Shown here piece after piece: positions 42,476 through 53,060 of a stretch of 64,000 bases of DNA. Each line of letters starts with the position of its first letter. Positions within the stretch are counted from its first letter, which is position 1. Origin of the DNA: Notamacropus eugenii (taxonomy: Eukaryota > Chordata > Mammalia > Diprotodontia > Macropodidae); assembly GCF_028372415.1 (NCBI RefSeq), contig NC_092872.1, forward strand, positions 13,304,979-13,368,978, given 5' to 3'. The notes below the pieces were generated by a model. The model was given only the letters and a program-made list of their open reading frames with translations. It was not told where the DNA came from and searched no databases. The position numbers were made by a program, and so were the translations under genes.

Positions 42476-42884
42476 GCATTGAAATGTAGAAATCCTATTT
42501 CACATTCAACCAGGGGACAGTAGAAAGGGGCGCAATCAGCTTACAGTACATTATACATGAAGGATTTCCCACGAGAAAGGGCTGTCAGAGAGCTGTGAGA
42601 ATGGGGGACAAAAGAGGAACTGGTAGTATTGTGAGATCCAGGGTGAACAGCTCTCTACTAGCACAGGTCAAGACCTGTAGGAGAAGACCCCTGGCTTGTT
42701 GGGTGCACCCTCTGGGAAGGATTAAGAGGAACACATGGCCAAGAGCCACACAGGATGGGTAGATTAGAACCTGAATCATTGGAAGGGGTAATCACGTTGA
42801 TGAGACAACAGACTCATATAAGTCTGGATGAAGCTCGGAACACCCAGGGAAAGAGAATGTGTCCTTGTGGTCTGTGTGGCACCA
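42476..42884. other. Repeat-poor block
   Basis: About 410 bp with no repeat or gene that I recognise. Confidence 0.4.
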
Positions 42885-43075
42885 AGCTGATATTAGGATC
42901 ACAGTATTTAAAGCTGGAATGGTTAATGGATCCAATCTCCTTGTTTTAAAGATGAGGAAACTAAAACTCACAGAGTTTTTATGACTTCCTCAAGTTAAGA
43001 AGTGACTGAACTGAGGTTTAAACTCAGGGATTCAAACTAAAAACTCACTGTTCTTTATGTTATACTACATCTCCA
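42885..43075 (-). mobile_element. CORE-SINE
   Basis: aaagctggaatggttaatgg, ttaaagatgaggaaactaaa, actgaggtttaaactcaggg. Confidence 0.6.
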
Positions 43076-44489
43076 TAGAATATTACCTCTCCTCTTGCCT
43101 CAGTTTCTCTCACTAAGAAAATGAAAACAGAAAGAGCATTCCTTCCCCCCCCAAACCTCCCCCCCCCACCCCGCCACAACCAATCCCACCAGATGATATT
43201 GGGCATGTCAGGTGCCTTGGAATATTAGATTGGCACAAATCCCCAAATCATCTCTCTAGCCCATTTGCTCAGTCTTGGGAAAAATACCACCACTCAGGGC
43301 AGGAGGAGCCAGGCTTGCCAGTCAATGTTTTGGGATCATCCACAGTGTAGAAGGCACATATTAGGTGTGGCTGTACTAGGTGGTAGGGAGTGGTAAAGTC
43401 ATAAGAAACAGAAGTCATCATTCCTGCCCTGATTTCTACCCTCCAAAAGTCTAGGCAGTGCCCATCCATGGAACAACTGAGCAAGCAGTTTTAAAGAAGA
43501 TTCATAAGCACATGTAGAAATTCCCAAAAAATGTAGATTAATATTGAGGTTAAAACAGCACTTGCTGAGTAGGTAAATGCTCCCAAGTTTGTCCTGCTTC
43601 AGCATAAATACCGTGGGCTTTTCCTTCAGCTTTTTAGTGCTCAGGGCTCTCACCTGCAATGTTACTCTTAGCCTGGGAAGAACGAAGAAGGCTGGGAAAT
43701 GTGGGGAAAGCAAGGAGGGGAAAACGTTTCCAAACCTTTGTCTTCTCACTCTACGATGAAGTGAGCTTTTCACAGTTTCACGGCTGGATTAAGGTAGAGC
43801 CATAATTCAGAGTGAGCTCCTGGTGCAAATTCAGCTGAGGAAAAGGCAAGGGGAACTCTTCTCCAGAGAGTCCAGCCTGTGCCCCTGTAGGAAGTGAAGA
43901 CAGTCAGACTTGGAGATACTGTCCAAACATAGGAATGGTTGTGGGAAAGAGAACGTGGACTGGCTCCTTCCCAATCTCCCCTGACCTCTTCCCTCATGAC
44001 TTTGCAGGGCCGCCTTCCCCCAAACTTTTTTGGGGTCCCTGGACTTCAGAGGAGAGCAATTCTGAAACTACAGGGAGGAGCTAAGTTTCTGGGAAAGAAA
44101 AATGTCACCCTCTAAATGTCATATCTGGAGCTAAGCCCTACCTGTCCTGCCCTAGTGAGGGTTCTAGGGAAAATTCTAGGGAAATTGAAGATGGAACTAG
44201 CCAAGAGTTTGGTAAGTTGAAAAGTTCCAAGGACAGGTCAGCCTAGATAAATTCAGAGAGCTTCATCACCAGAAGGTTGGTAAGTAGCAACCTATGTACG
44301 AAAGGTGGAGGGATTATTGCCTCCCTAGAAGGAATTTCTACATCAAAGAATTCCAGATGCTTTAAGCATCACTTCACTATACTGTTACAAAAGCTTCTAA
44401 GTATCTTCACTTTTAGGCTCTCCCTTCTACAAAATGCCTATCACAGAACACTCAGAATAATCTTTCTGAGCCAGGACTCTGGTAATGCT
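43076..44489. other. Longest repeat-poor block of the intergenic region
   Basis: About 1.4 kb with no recognised repeat apart from a C-rich run at 43146-43178. Frames on both strands include one of 124 codons at 43399-43773 (minus), without a recognisable domain, signal peptide or splice pattern. Could hold regulatory sequence; nothing specific is visible. Confidence 0.4.
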
Positions 44490-44622
44490 GTGTAACCTTA
44501 GATAAGTGTGACTCACCTCTGACTGCCTCAGTTTCTTCAGCTGTAAAATGGAGATAGTAATAGGGTTATTGTGAGAATCAAATGAGATAATAAGTATAAA
44601 GTGCTTAGCACATTATATAAAT
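44490..44622 (+). mobile_element. CORE-SINE (THER1 type), 3' part
   Basis: ctcagtttcttcagctgtaa, agggttattgtgagaatcaa, tataaagtgcttagcacatt. Confidence 0.7.
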
Positions 44623-44624
44623 GT

Positions 44625-44728
44625 TTACTATTACTACTACGATTGTTACTATGACGACTACTATTGCTACTCTACTACTACTACTGCTATTAACTACTGC
44701 TGCCATGGCTGCTACTATTTCTACTTCT
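44625..44728. repeat. Imperfect (CTA)n microsatellite
   Basis: Interrupted ctactactactg-type run growing out of the SINE tail, a common origin of microsatellites. Confidence 0.85.
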
Positions 44729-44739
44729 GTGTGATTGCC

Positions 44740-44905
44740 TTTGGGGTTTTCTTGGCAAAGATACTGGAGTGGTTTGCCATTTCCTTCTCCAGGTCATTTT
44801 ACAGATAAGGAACAAAGGCAAACAGGGTTAAGTGACTTGTTGGGGCCACACTGCTAGTAAGGGTCTGAGGCCAGACTTGAGCTTAGGATTTGAACAGTTA
44901 CCATC
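44740..44905 (-). mobile_element. MAR1 SINE
   Basis: tttggggttttcttggcaaa, gtggtttgccatttccttct, acagggttaagtgacttgtt. Confidence 0.88.
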
Positions 44906-44929
44906 ACTACCACTAGTGCTCCTCTTCTC

Positions 44930-45065
44930 AAAAATGCTTCGTAGTTTTGTCTACAGAATGTAGTCCAAGTTCTTTAGCTTACTATACAAGACCCTCCAAG
45001 ATCTGGTCCCACACACATACTCAGAATTCCCAGATATGCCCAATATCTTTCATCTTGGTCCATTT
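44930..45065 (+). mobile_element. L2 fragment
   Basis: agaatgtagtccaagttctt and caagaccctccaagatctgg. Confidence 0.5.
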
Positions 45066-45134
45066 TAATGTAGGCAGTATGGAAAAATCATTGGATGTGG
45101 AATCACAGGACTTAGGTTTAATTTCTGGAGACTT
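45066..45134 (+). mobile_element. CORE-SINE head
   Basis: ggcagtatggaaaaatcatt and cacaggacttaggtttaatt, then L1 begins. Confidence 0.4.
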
Positions 45135-46440
45135 TCCGTTAAGATGGCAGAGTAAATGGAGAACAACCTAATTTCCAAATGTGCATTCCAGAAAAGATTA
45201 AAATAAAACAGCACAAGACTAAAAAATGATTAAAAAATAAAGAGAAAAAACTATAATAAATGCCTTCCTCTGGTATAGGCTGGCAAAGAGCCAAATTAGA
45301 ACCTGTAGGTGTGAAGGAGAAGGGGATCTTGGCAAGGCAAACACAAGGCTTGGAGGCCTCCCAGTCCTCCAGTTAGGAAGTTCAAGGGTGGTCAAGCACA
45401 CTCTGGATCCCAATAAGGAAGCCCCAGCTGATTAAGTTCCCATGGAAGTCTGGGCTTGGCTAGGCCAGCAAAGCTCCCATTGAGAAGGCTGTGATTAGTC
45501 CACATGTCCTAGGGGACTATGGAAATATACAGCACACTGGCAGGAGTTTCCCCTAATGGCTTTGAAGAGCTCAGAGTTCTGTACTTAGATGATGCAGGTG
45601 AGGCTGGGATGTGTCAGCGCTCTGTACCGAGCAACAAACCCCAGAGGAAGGGAGGACCTACTCGTAGCTGGAACCCAGACAATACAGATCAGGGGGCAAT
45701 ACCATCCCATTCAAGAGTACATGAGTAGTCAGAACCTGACCCTGACAAAAAGGTCCCAATTCAGGAAGAAAAGAAATGAACACACAGAAGAATGACACAG
45801 AAATTTTATGGATCCAAGTCTCACCAGGACACAAACCTAGAAGAAAGAAACTCCACAGCTACTATGAACACTTGGTAACAAGATCTATTAGAATTCCTAG
45901 GAGAGGAGGCAAGAGTGAAAAAATATATAACTGAAATGATACCTGGTAGTGAAAGAATTGGGAGGAGAGGAAATAGTTTAGGATAGAAGGTACAAAATCT
46001 TACTCAAGTAACAGACTCCTGAAAATTAGAATGTACCAAAGAGATATGGATAACTCTAGGAGACAAGAAATTTTAAAAGAAAATCAAAAGAGAAGAAAAT
46101 GTAAGGTATCTCTTTTCAAAAATAACTGTCCTAAAAGATAGTCAAGGATTATCGGACTACCTGAAAACCATAACAGCCACAACATCAACAAAAGACCTGG
46201 ATACCATATTTCAAGAAATTATAAATTAAAACATCCTAGAACTAGTAGAACCAGAAGGCAAAGGGAAAATAGAAAGAAAAAAAATAGAAAAATTCAGTGA
46301 TTAACTTGTGAAAGATACCCTAAAATAAAAAATCACAGAGATATCATAGCCCAAATCTGAAGATTCTAGATTAAAGAAAAAATAGTTCGAGAAATGTAAA
46401 AAAAGGTTCAAGTCCAAAGGAATCCGAGTCATAAACGTAA
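45135..46440 (+). mobile_element. L1/HAL1-type 5' region and ORF1 remains
   Basis: Begins near aagatggcagagta, typical of the L1 5' end in marsupials. From about 46040 it resembles ORF1: caaaagagaagaaaatgtaa, atcggactacctgaaaacca, ccatatttcaagaaattata. Many stops; no long frame remains. The only L1 5' region in the window, all others being 3' ends. It may be a HAL1-type element that carries ORF1 only. Confidence 0.6.
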
Positions 46441-46464
46441 GACTTGGCTGATATCACTATATGA

Positions 46465-46576
46465 CTGAATTCAAACTTCACAGAACAAATCTCCTTAATA
46501 AAAGAATTTGTTCTGTAAAACTTGGACTTAGTCAAAAGACTGCACCCAAGGACCTAGAAGGTCACAGGTTCTCCAT
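46465..46576. mobile_element. hAT-type MITE, right half
   Basis: cttcacagaacaaatctcct, gttctgtaaaacttggactt, aggacctagaaggtcac and the terminal tccatccctg. Same family as 35053-35246 with its left part lost. Confidence 0.75.
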
Positions 46577-47339
46577 CCCTGTACTGTATAGATCTTAGTT
46601 GAAAGTTACATGGGTAGAAAGTGTCAGAGGGAGAATTAGGGGCTTAACAAAATTTATTAAATTCAATGCCTCATGACAGCGTGGAGGTGACCTTGATTTC
46701 CAAAATGCTATGCAAGTGGACCACAAACTCCAAACTGGCAGGGCGGTCCTCCGACCAAGCTAGGAAGATTTCATGTACAGGCTCCAAGAAGCTCTGTGAT
46801 CTGAGAACCCACCTAGCTATGCTGACAGATGCTCCTGTCTAGGCTGGGCACAGGGTCACCAATGTTTTGATCACATAAATTTTCAATTATCATCTATAAA
46901 GTCATAAAGATCTGGTACCTGTAGCAGTGGGGGAAGTATTCCCTTAAAATATCTAAATATAAGAATAACTAATGAATAAGGGTGGTATACTTGCAGGGTG
47001 ATGCTATGGACAACCTCATTGGGTATAGAATGAACGTAGAGAGCACAAAGGTTAGGTAAGCAGGGTGGAGTTTGTCTGTGGGAGAACTTTGAAAACCAGG
47101 CAGAGGTGTTTGGACTTGATGCAATACTCATCCTTCATCACCCCTGAATTACTCCCCACTGACACTGCAATACATGTCCTTCTTGTAGAGCTAAGCCGTC
47201 CACCTCTGTTGTAATCCCATTCCTTCTTGATTCCAAAAAAACTCCTTGACTCTCATTTCACTCTCCTTTTGTATTTCTGGACTCTCTGATTCCTTTCCCT
47301 TTCCCCTCAAAATATGTTTCAGTTTGTTGAGACATTGGT
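46577..47339. other. Unassigned
   Basis: About 760 bp. 47080-47110 (aactttgaaaaccaggcaga) may be an antisense L2 scrap. Nothing else is recognised. Confidence 0.4.
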
Positions 47340-47580
47340 GCAAGAGATGGAATGGTACAGTGGAAAGGTTTTTGTATAGAGTAGGGACATCCAAGTTCAA
47401 ATGCTGAGTCTGATGTGTAATAGTTGTTTGGCCAAGATTTAAACTCTTCGAAGCCTCAGTTTCCACACCAATAAAATGGGTATAACAATACTCGTGCTCT
47501 CTCCTTCACATTGTTGCTTTAAGTTGTCAAGTGACTGGAAATCTTAAAGCTCCATCGTAAACATTTAAGTTATACAAATC
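47340..47580 (+). mobile_element. CORE-SINE (MIR/THER1 type)
   Basis: aatggtacagtggaaaggtt, gacatccaagttcaaatgct, agcctcagtttccacaccaa. Confidence 0.55.
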
Positions 47581-47769
47581 ACTTAGCTTCTTCTGAGTAT
47601 CACCCTACTGTTTTCTTCTCTTCCACCTGACAATTAGTCCAAAGTCACCATCTGCTTCTTTGGGAGCCATCATCACTCACTTCTACTCACTACTTTCTCA
47701 CTTGATCCCTTGATTATAACCCATAAATCCAGCCTGGAGCATCCCTAGGCTTAGGAGGGCACAAGGATT
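47581..47769. other. Possible L2 trace
   Basis: Pyrimidine-rich and possibly L2; too weak to assign. Confidence 0.3.
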
Positions 47770-47985
47770 CGAGGTAGCTGGGTACAGTGCAAGCACCACT
47801 GATCTTGTAGTTGTAGCCTCAGCAACACCACCAAATAACTGTGTAAGGAGCGTCAGCTCCCCTCACTGGTCTTTAGTTACCTCCTCTATAAAATGGGAAT
47901 AATACTTACAATGTGTGCCTCTCTGGGACATTGTGGGAAAGTACTTTGTGAACTGTGAAACTTATAGAAATGGGAGCTATTGATT
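47770..47985 (+). mobile_element. CORE-SINE (THER1 type)
   Basis: cctctataaaatgggaataa, gggacattgtgggaaagtac, gtgaactgtgaaacttatag. Confidence 0.55.
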
Positions 47986-47994
47986 GAACAGAGC

Positions 47995-48587
47995 CTCTAC
48001 CTGCCATGCATAGGTCCTTGTTCCTTCCCAGCTGCTTGGAAATATGCCTAAGCCTCTTCCATTCTCAAAAACCCTCAGTACATCCTGCCACCTCCATTGT
48101 CTATCATCCTTTATCTTCTCAGATAAACTCCTTAAAAAAAAGTTATCTACACTGAGTGTCTCTACTTCCTCCTCTCTGACCACCATTCAACTAAAATTGC
48201 TTTCTCCAGTGATCAGTGATCTCTCAGTTGCCAAATCTAATGGCCTCTTCTCCTTCCTTATTCTTCTCGATAATTCTGTCACATTTGACACTTGCCCGCT
48301 TTCTCCTGGTCACTTTCTTCATTCTGGGTTCTTTTGTTTTGTGGGTTGGGTTTTTTTGTTTTTTGGCCACTGTTCTCTTTTGGTTTTTCTCTTATCTGTC
48401 TGACCTCTCCCTTCGGTCTCCTTCACTGGATATTTAACCGTCACACCCACTAATGGAGGCTGTCCCCTAAAGCTCTGCTGGACCCTCCTCCCTTTTCTCT
48501 GTATAATCTTTCATTTGGTAATCTCCTCAGCTCCCATGGGTTCAATTTTCATCTCTGTGTGAATGATTCCCAGATCTATATATGACC
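47995..48587 (+). mobile_element. L2 LINE, reverse-transcriptase part, left piece
   Basis: ctccagtgatcagtgatctc, aatctaatggcctcttctcc, tcacatttgacacttgcccg and ttcatctctgtgtgaatgat follow the L2 ORF2 RT domain. Accounts for the open frame at 48044-48403. Interrupted at about 48587; it resumes at 49475. Confidence 0.82.
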
Positions 48588-49003
48588 CCTGTCCCAAAGC
48601 CCATTGGTATGAGACTGTTCTTTTTGGTGAGGGTCAATGCCCTACCCTGTGCAAGGAGTGGGGGGAACTGGTGAGAGCAGGAGAGCTTCAGCCTTTGGAG
48701 GATCCCTCAAGCTTCAACTCTAGCTTCAAGTCACTTTGGGCACTTCTGGCCTCTAAGCTCAAGAAGGAAAATGGAAGAGGCTAACCCCATTTCAGGTTGC
48801 TGAAGGAAAGAACTCTGGGAAGACATGAGAAGAACTAGCAGTCTCCATCATGTCTCTGTCCCCAGTTTGCTACTCTAGACACTTCAGGCAACCTCCCCTT
48901 GAGTGAGATCTGGGACTCTCTCTTAATGGAGCTAAGTTGCCTTGTTCCCGAAGGAGAGTTCCTTCACTCGATATTGTCTGGTCTATATTCGCCTATGTAT
49001 ATA

Positions 49004-49050
<47 letters not shown>

Positions 49051-49430
49051 ATATATATCCTACCTTCTCTAATTTCTGTTTTGTTATGATTGAGATAAAT
49101 GGGTTTCTTTTCTATTCACTGTGTTCATGTGCGTTTAACACAGAGGTTGGGGTCCTCCTTGTCCCCAACAATAATGATACAGTCATCAGAAGTTAGATTG
49201 AACCTGACTCTATTCCCTGGACTATCAATATTTAAGGAAGCAGATCGATGTAATCCTAGCTAGTATCTCCTCTCTCTGAGGAGGGCAGAGTTGCCTCTGG
49301 CCTCAACTTCCTGCTCATGCTCCTGGTAGGAAATAAAAAGTCTCTTGTAGAAGGGTGGGGGGAGAAGAGGCTAGAGATGAGATGTCTATTCTACCTCTAT
49401 TTGAACCACACAAAGACAGCCCTTCACCCC
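48588..49430 (+). mobile_element. LTR-like element, copy 2 of 2, inside L2
   Basis: Homologous to 29440-30270: tcccaaagcccattgg, agcagtctccatcatgtc, agataaatgggtttcttt and agaagaggctagaga are shared. L2 RT sequence flanks it on both sides, so it inserted into that L2. It contains a (TG)n microsatellite (48990-49060) absent from copy 1. Fossil; family unknown. Confidence 0.55.
48990..49060. repeat. TG/TATG microsatellite
   Basis: tatatgtatatg, then a GT run, then gtatgtatgtat and tatatatat. Confidence 0.95.
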
Positions 49431-49474
49431 ATACGGGCCTTGCAAAGCATGAGCCATTGCTACATATAAGACAT

Positions 49475-49735
49475 CTCTCTCCATATATAGCCAGTCTCTC
49501 CTAATCCCCCATTGCCAACCACCATTTGGACATTTGGAATCAGATGCCCCATAGGCTTCTCTAACTTGACATATCCAAAACTGAGCTTGTTTCCTCCTCC
49601 AGACTCACCATTCTTCCTAATTCCCCTTTTGTTGTCAAAGGAACCATCCATCATCTCTCTGGTCATCCAGGTTCACGTTCTCATGGTCATCTTTACTCTT
49701 CATTCCATGTGCTCTGGGAGGAGCCCCTTTCCAAT
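49475..49735 (+). mobile_element. L2 LINE, right piece
   Basis: gacatttggaatcagatgcc, catatccaaaactgagcttg, tcatctctctggtcatccag: continues the L2 from 48587. Confidence 0.8.
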
Positions 49736-49867
49736 CAGAGGGAGGGGACACAGGGGCAGGGGCGCCAGTAAGATGTGAATTTCAGGGCTGAAGTTGCTGG
49801 TTGGCACATGATGTCAGTCTAGAGGAGAGCAGCTAGGTAAGAAATGAAGACTTAAGGTCAGCTTGAT

Positions 49868-50081
49868 TATTCTGTGGGTCAGTCATGCCTGACTCTTCAT
49901 GACACCATTTGGAGTTTTCTTGGTAGAGATATTGGCTGGTTGTTTCCTTCTTCAGCTCTTTTTACAGATGAGGAAACTGAGAAAAACAGGGTTAAGTGAC
50001 TTGCCCAGGGTCTGAGGCCGGATGTGAAGTCTTGCTGACTCCAGATCCAGCACTCTCTCCACTGTGTCACCTAGTGGCCTC
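49868..50081 (-). mobile_element. MAR1 SINE
   Basis: cagtcatgcctgactcttca, tttggagttttcttggtaga, acagggttaagtgacttgcc, ctccactgtgtcacctagtg. Confidence 0.88.
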
Positions 50082-50084
50082 TAT

Positions 50085-50225
50085 TACTCTAGCTGTACTT
50101 TGGAGATACCTATCTATGTAGGCTACCCCCACTATCATGTAAAATCCTGTTATTTTGTTTTGTGTTCCAGGTCTTAGCACAGCATCTGACCCATAGTAAA
50201 CAATCAATGAATACTTGTTGGGTAA
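50085..50225 (+). mobile_element. L2 3' end
   Basis: tccaggtcttagcacagcat, aatcaatgaatacttgttgg. Confidence 0.55.
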
Positions 50226-50309
50226 GCAGTAATCAATAGTTTTGAGGATTACTGTTTTACTGCACAGCATGACATTTCATGAAGCTAAACTCCGTCTAGG
50301 GCTTTATTG

Positions 50310-50465
50310 TTTCACTTGAGATTTTTACCTTTTGTTTCTCCAGATGAATTTTAGATATTATTTTGTCTAATTCTATAATGTAATCCCTTAGTAGTTTGAT
50401 GGTTATGGCACTAAACTTGCAAATTAATTGAAGTACTATAATTTTTTTATCATATTGTCACAGGC
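50310..50465 (-). mobile_element. Old L1 ORF2 fragment
   Basis: ttgtctaattctataatgta and tagtttgatggttatggcac are antisense to the L1 ORF2 stretch that lies at 16975-17060. Confidence 0.55.
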
Positions 50466-50499
50466 CAAACATCAACTGAATATTTCTCCAATTACTTGT

Positions 50500-50503
50500 C
50501 TAT

Positions 50504-50547
<44 letters not shown>

Positions 50548-50573
50548 TTATATTTGTGTGTGTGTGTGTATTT
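50500..50573. repeat. TA/TG microsatellite
   Basis: tatacatacatacatata, then (ta)n, then gtgtgtgtgtgtgta. Confidence 0.95.
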
Positions 50574-50644
50574 AGGTTTGTGGTTATACTCATGTAAGTA
50601 CTGAGTGTGTCTGGGTAGATTACATACATGTGTTAGCAAATACA

Positions 50645-50825
50645 GTGGAAAACACATGAGAATTAGATAGTCGGTTCAAACTCTGACTTAATCACTCAAC
50701 AGCTACATGACGGTGATCAAACCATTTAACCTTTTCGGGCCTCAGTTCCCTCATTTGTAAAATGAAAGGGCTTGGACTAGATGACCTCTCAAGTCCTTTC
50801 CAGCTCTAAATCTATGATCCTCTGC
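50645..50825 (+). mobile_element. CORE-SINE (MIR3/THER-like)
   Basis: gggcctcagttccctcattt, ggcttggactagatgacctc, gtcctttccagctctaaatc. Confidence 0.65.
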
Positions 50826-50844
50826 CTGACTGCAGAGTTTTATG

Positions 50845-51345
50845 GGTTTTGTAGTTATGTTTAATGAAATTTTTCTTTCTAGCACATCCTGCTGGGTTTT
50901 GTTAATAATATACAGGAAGAATAATGAATTTCGTAATTTATTTCATATAATAGTACTTTACTGGTCACTAACTATTATGATTAATTTTTTCATAGAATTC
51001 TTAGGATTTGCTGAGTAAACAATCATGTAATCTGCCAAAAGAGATAACGTAGCCTCTTTTTTGCCTACGTTTTCTCCCTCAGTTTACTTTTTTTCTTGTC
51101 CTGTTGCCATGGCCAACACTTCAAGGACCATATCAAATAATATCAGAGGCAATGACCTTCTTTACTTTAATTTTGGTCTTACTGGAAAGGTTTTTAGTGT
51201 ATCTCCATTACAAATAATATTAAATCTTGGTTTTAGACAGATGCTATTTGTTATATGAAGTAAAAGATCCATTCTTCCATTCCTGACATAAATCTGACCT
51301 GGCCAGAATACATAATCATTTGAATATAATAGAGCCTGGCATTCT
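50845..51345 (-). mobile_element. Old L1 ORF2, reverse-transcriptase part
   Basis: atggccaacacttcaaggac, ggtcttactggaaaggtttt, gtatctccattacaaataat in antisense order. Probably the same old L1 as 50310-50465, with a microsatellite and a SINE between. Confidence 0.65.
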
Positions 51346-51626
51346 CTATTTGGCAAAGACTTAAGGGGCTCCACTGTAGCACACAGACAAAAAGTGCGAG
51401 GACTGGAGGAATTCAGGGTACAGGGAGACCATTAAATCCCTCCTGATTTCCTCTCTTTCATTCTCGATATAAGGTTGGATTTGTGTGAGTCTAGAGGTTA
51501 ACGAAGGTTTCAGCACTTTCTCTTTTAGTCTTTATCTCTCCAGTTTATAACCTTGGCTGGCTTAAAATATGTGGGTGTGGGAGCTGGAGGGAAGCCTCAT
51601 TGTTATCACACCCAGCACGCTGGCAA
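51346..51626. other. Unassigned
   Basis: Nothing recognised. Confidence 0.4.
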
Positions 51627-51692
51627 AGATGGATTCAGTCAAAGGGCTACGCTTGAGGACCTAGAGGGCCACATGTGGTCTTGAGGTTGTAC
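51627..51692. mobile_element. hAT-type MITE fragment
   Basis: ggattcagtcaaagggctac, gaggacctagagggccacat: right arm of the family at 35053, cut off by the SINE to its right. Confidence 0.7.
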
Positions 51693-51693
51693 T

Positions 51694-51945
51694 CCTGAGC
51701 TAGGTGGTGCAGCGGATAGAGCTGGGTCTGGAGTCAGGAAGACTCGAGTTCAAATCCAGCTTCAGACACTTACTAACTGTGTGACCCTGGGCAAGTCATT
51801 TAACTTCTGCTTGCCTTAATCCAGTGGAGGAAGAAATGACAAATCTCTCCAGCCTCTTTGCCCAGAAAACCTTATGGATGGTATTAGTGCGCTACGGTTC
51901 ACAAGATCCCAAAGTCAAACACAACTGAATAACCACCACTACAGT
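51694..51945 (+). mobile_element. MAR1 SINE
   Basis: gagctaggtggtgcagcgga, gagttcaaatccagcttcag, gaccctgggcaagtcattta, and the tail with aaagtcaaacacaactgaat. Confidence 0.88.
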
Positions 51946-52964
51946 GTAAAAAGAGCCAGAAAAACACTCTGCATAATGACTTCAACGATGTAAACAGAGA
52001 GAAAACTAAACTGAATCTCAGTGCTGCATAGTTGGAATGACCTTGGAGAAAATATGAGGGAATGTCCATTCTTCTTTGGTTGGAAAGGAATGGATACAGA
52101 ATGTGGGGTTTGTTGCCAGCTGAAGTCAGTGCATCTCTTTTGTTTGTTTGTCTTTGGGATGGGGGTGGAGTGGGCTGGGGGCTGGGGGGTACGGGGGTGG
52201 GGTGGGGGGGAAGGCTGACAAAGTGAGTGGGTGGGGTGTATCAGACAGAACCACTTAAAGACAAAAAGTTCTGGATGATGGGAGATCAGGTAGGGGTGGG
52301 AGAAAAAAGGGATGTTTTAGACTTGTTAAGGTGACCTGAGTTCTGGGTTTGTTGAAGGTGCCTCAAACTACGATCCTTTCCTGTTGTTGCAAGGGATTGA
52401 AACGACAGATGACAGAGAGAGAAAACCTGCCGGAGAGGCAAAAATCAGACATAGACAAAGAACGCAGAGAAACAATGACAATCAGTCTTTGTCGTCACCC
52501 TAAGGCCATACTGGAAAGACATTGCCATCTGCTGGCTTTGATGTGGAATCCAAGGGACAATGGACAATGGCTGGCTGAGTTCTCAAATAAACCTGCGTGG
52601 ACCTGCCTGTCTCTGCATCTCTTCTCAGCCTTCCTTTCCCTTCTTACACCTCATAGTCATGACATCCCCTTGGGCAGCCTGAAGCAAAGATGAACAGCTG
52701 GGAACGTACCAGGTGTGTGACTTGAGGCATGATTGCCAAATTAGAGAGTTCTAGTACCATAAGCATTAGAACTTGAAGAGATCACGTTCCATCTCCGTGG
52801 CATAAGGAGGTAGCATATAAAAAGGAATTCCTTCAAGAATTTCACTAGTTTGGGTCTTTCTAGTACGTAATCCTTTCCATCACTTAGTGACTGGTTTGAG
52901 GAATCAGTTCACTCAAATATTCAAACGGATCTGTGATCTCATCAGTCTGGAAGAAGGAAAGAAG
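51946..52964. other. Repeat-poor block with G-rich tract
   Basis: About 1 kb without a recognised repeat. 52158-52210 is a run of G blocks (gggggtggggtggggg). An AATAAA-containing stretch (tctcaaataaacctgcgtgg, 52580) could be an LTR end or chance. A 114-codon frame at 52349-52693 has no recognisable domain. The CTCF-like site below lies here. Confidence 0.4.
52521..52535 (-). promoter_or_regulatory. CTCF-like motif between the two genes
   Basis: The minus strand reads CCAGCAGATGGCAAT, matching the CTCF core (CCASYAGRKGGCRSY) at all but one position. It is isolated in a repeat-poor stretch midway between the presumed MAP4 promoter and the CDC25A 3' end, but a single motif match has limited weight. 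Confidence 0.4.
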
Positions 52965-53060
52965 AACATTTGTGTGACAGGTACTGTGTTCAGTGCTTTA
53001 CAAACAGGATCTCATTTTATTTTATTTATCCTGTGTTCTTCATAGGTAGCTCTAAGACAC
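52965..53060 (-). mobile_element. MIR fragment
   Basis: gtactgtgttcagtgcttta and acaaacaggatctcatttta. Confidence 0.5.

Noticed and set aside
43399-43773. 124-codon minus-strand frame
   Set aside because: No recognisable domain, codon bias or splice signals; length is within chance for this window size.
44625-44728. Trinucleotide run considered as a coding repeat
   Set aside because: It extends from a SINE tail and is interrupted by stops; a microsatellite.
48044-48403. 119-codon open frame
   Set aside because: It follows the L2 reverse-transcriptase region and is repeat-derived.
52349-52693. 114-codon plus-strand frame
   Set aside because: No domain or signal; the CTCF-like site within it and an AATAAA late in the frame do not support a coding exon.
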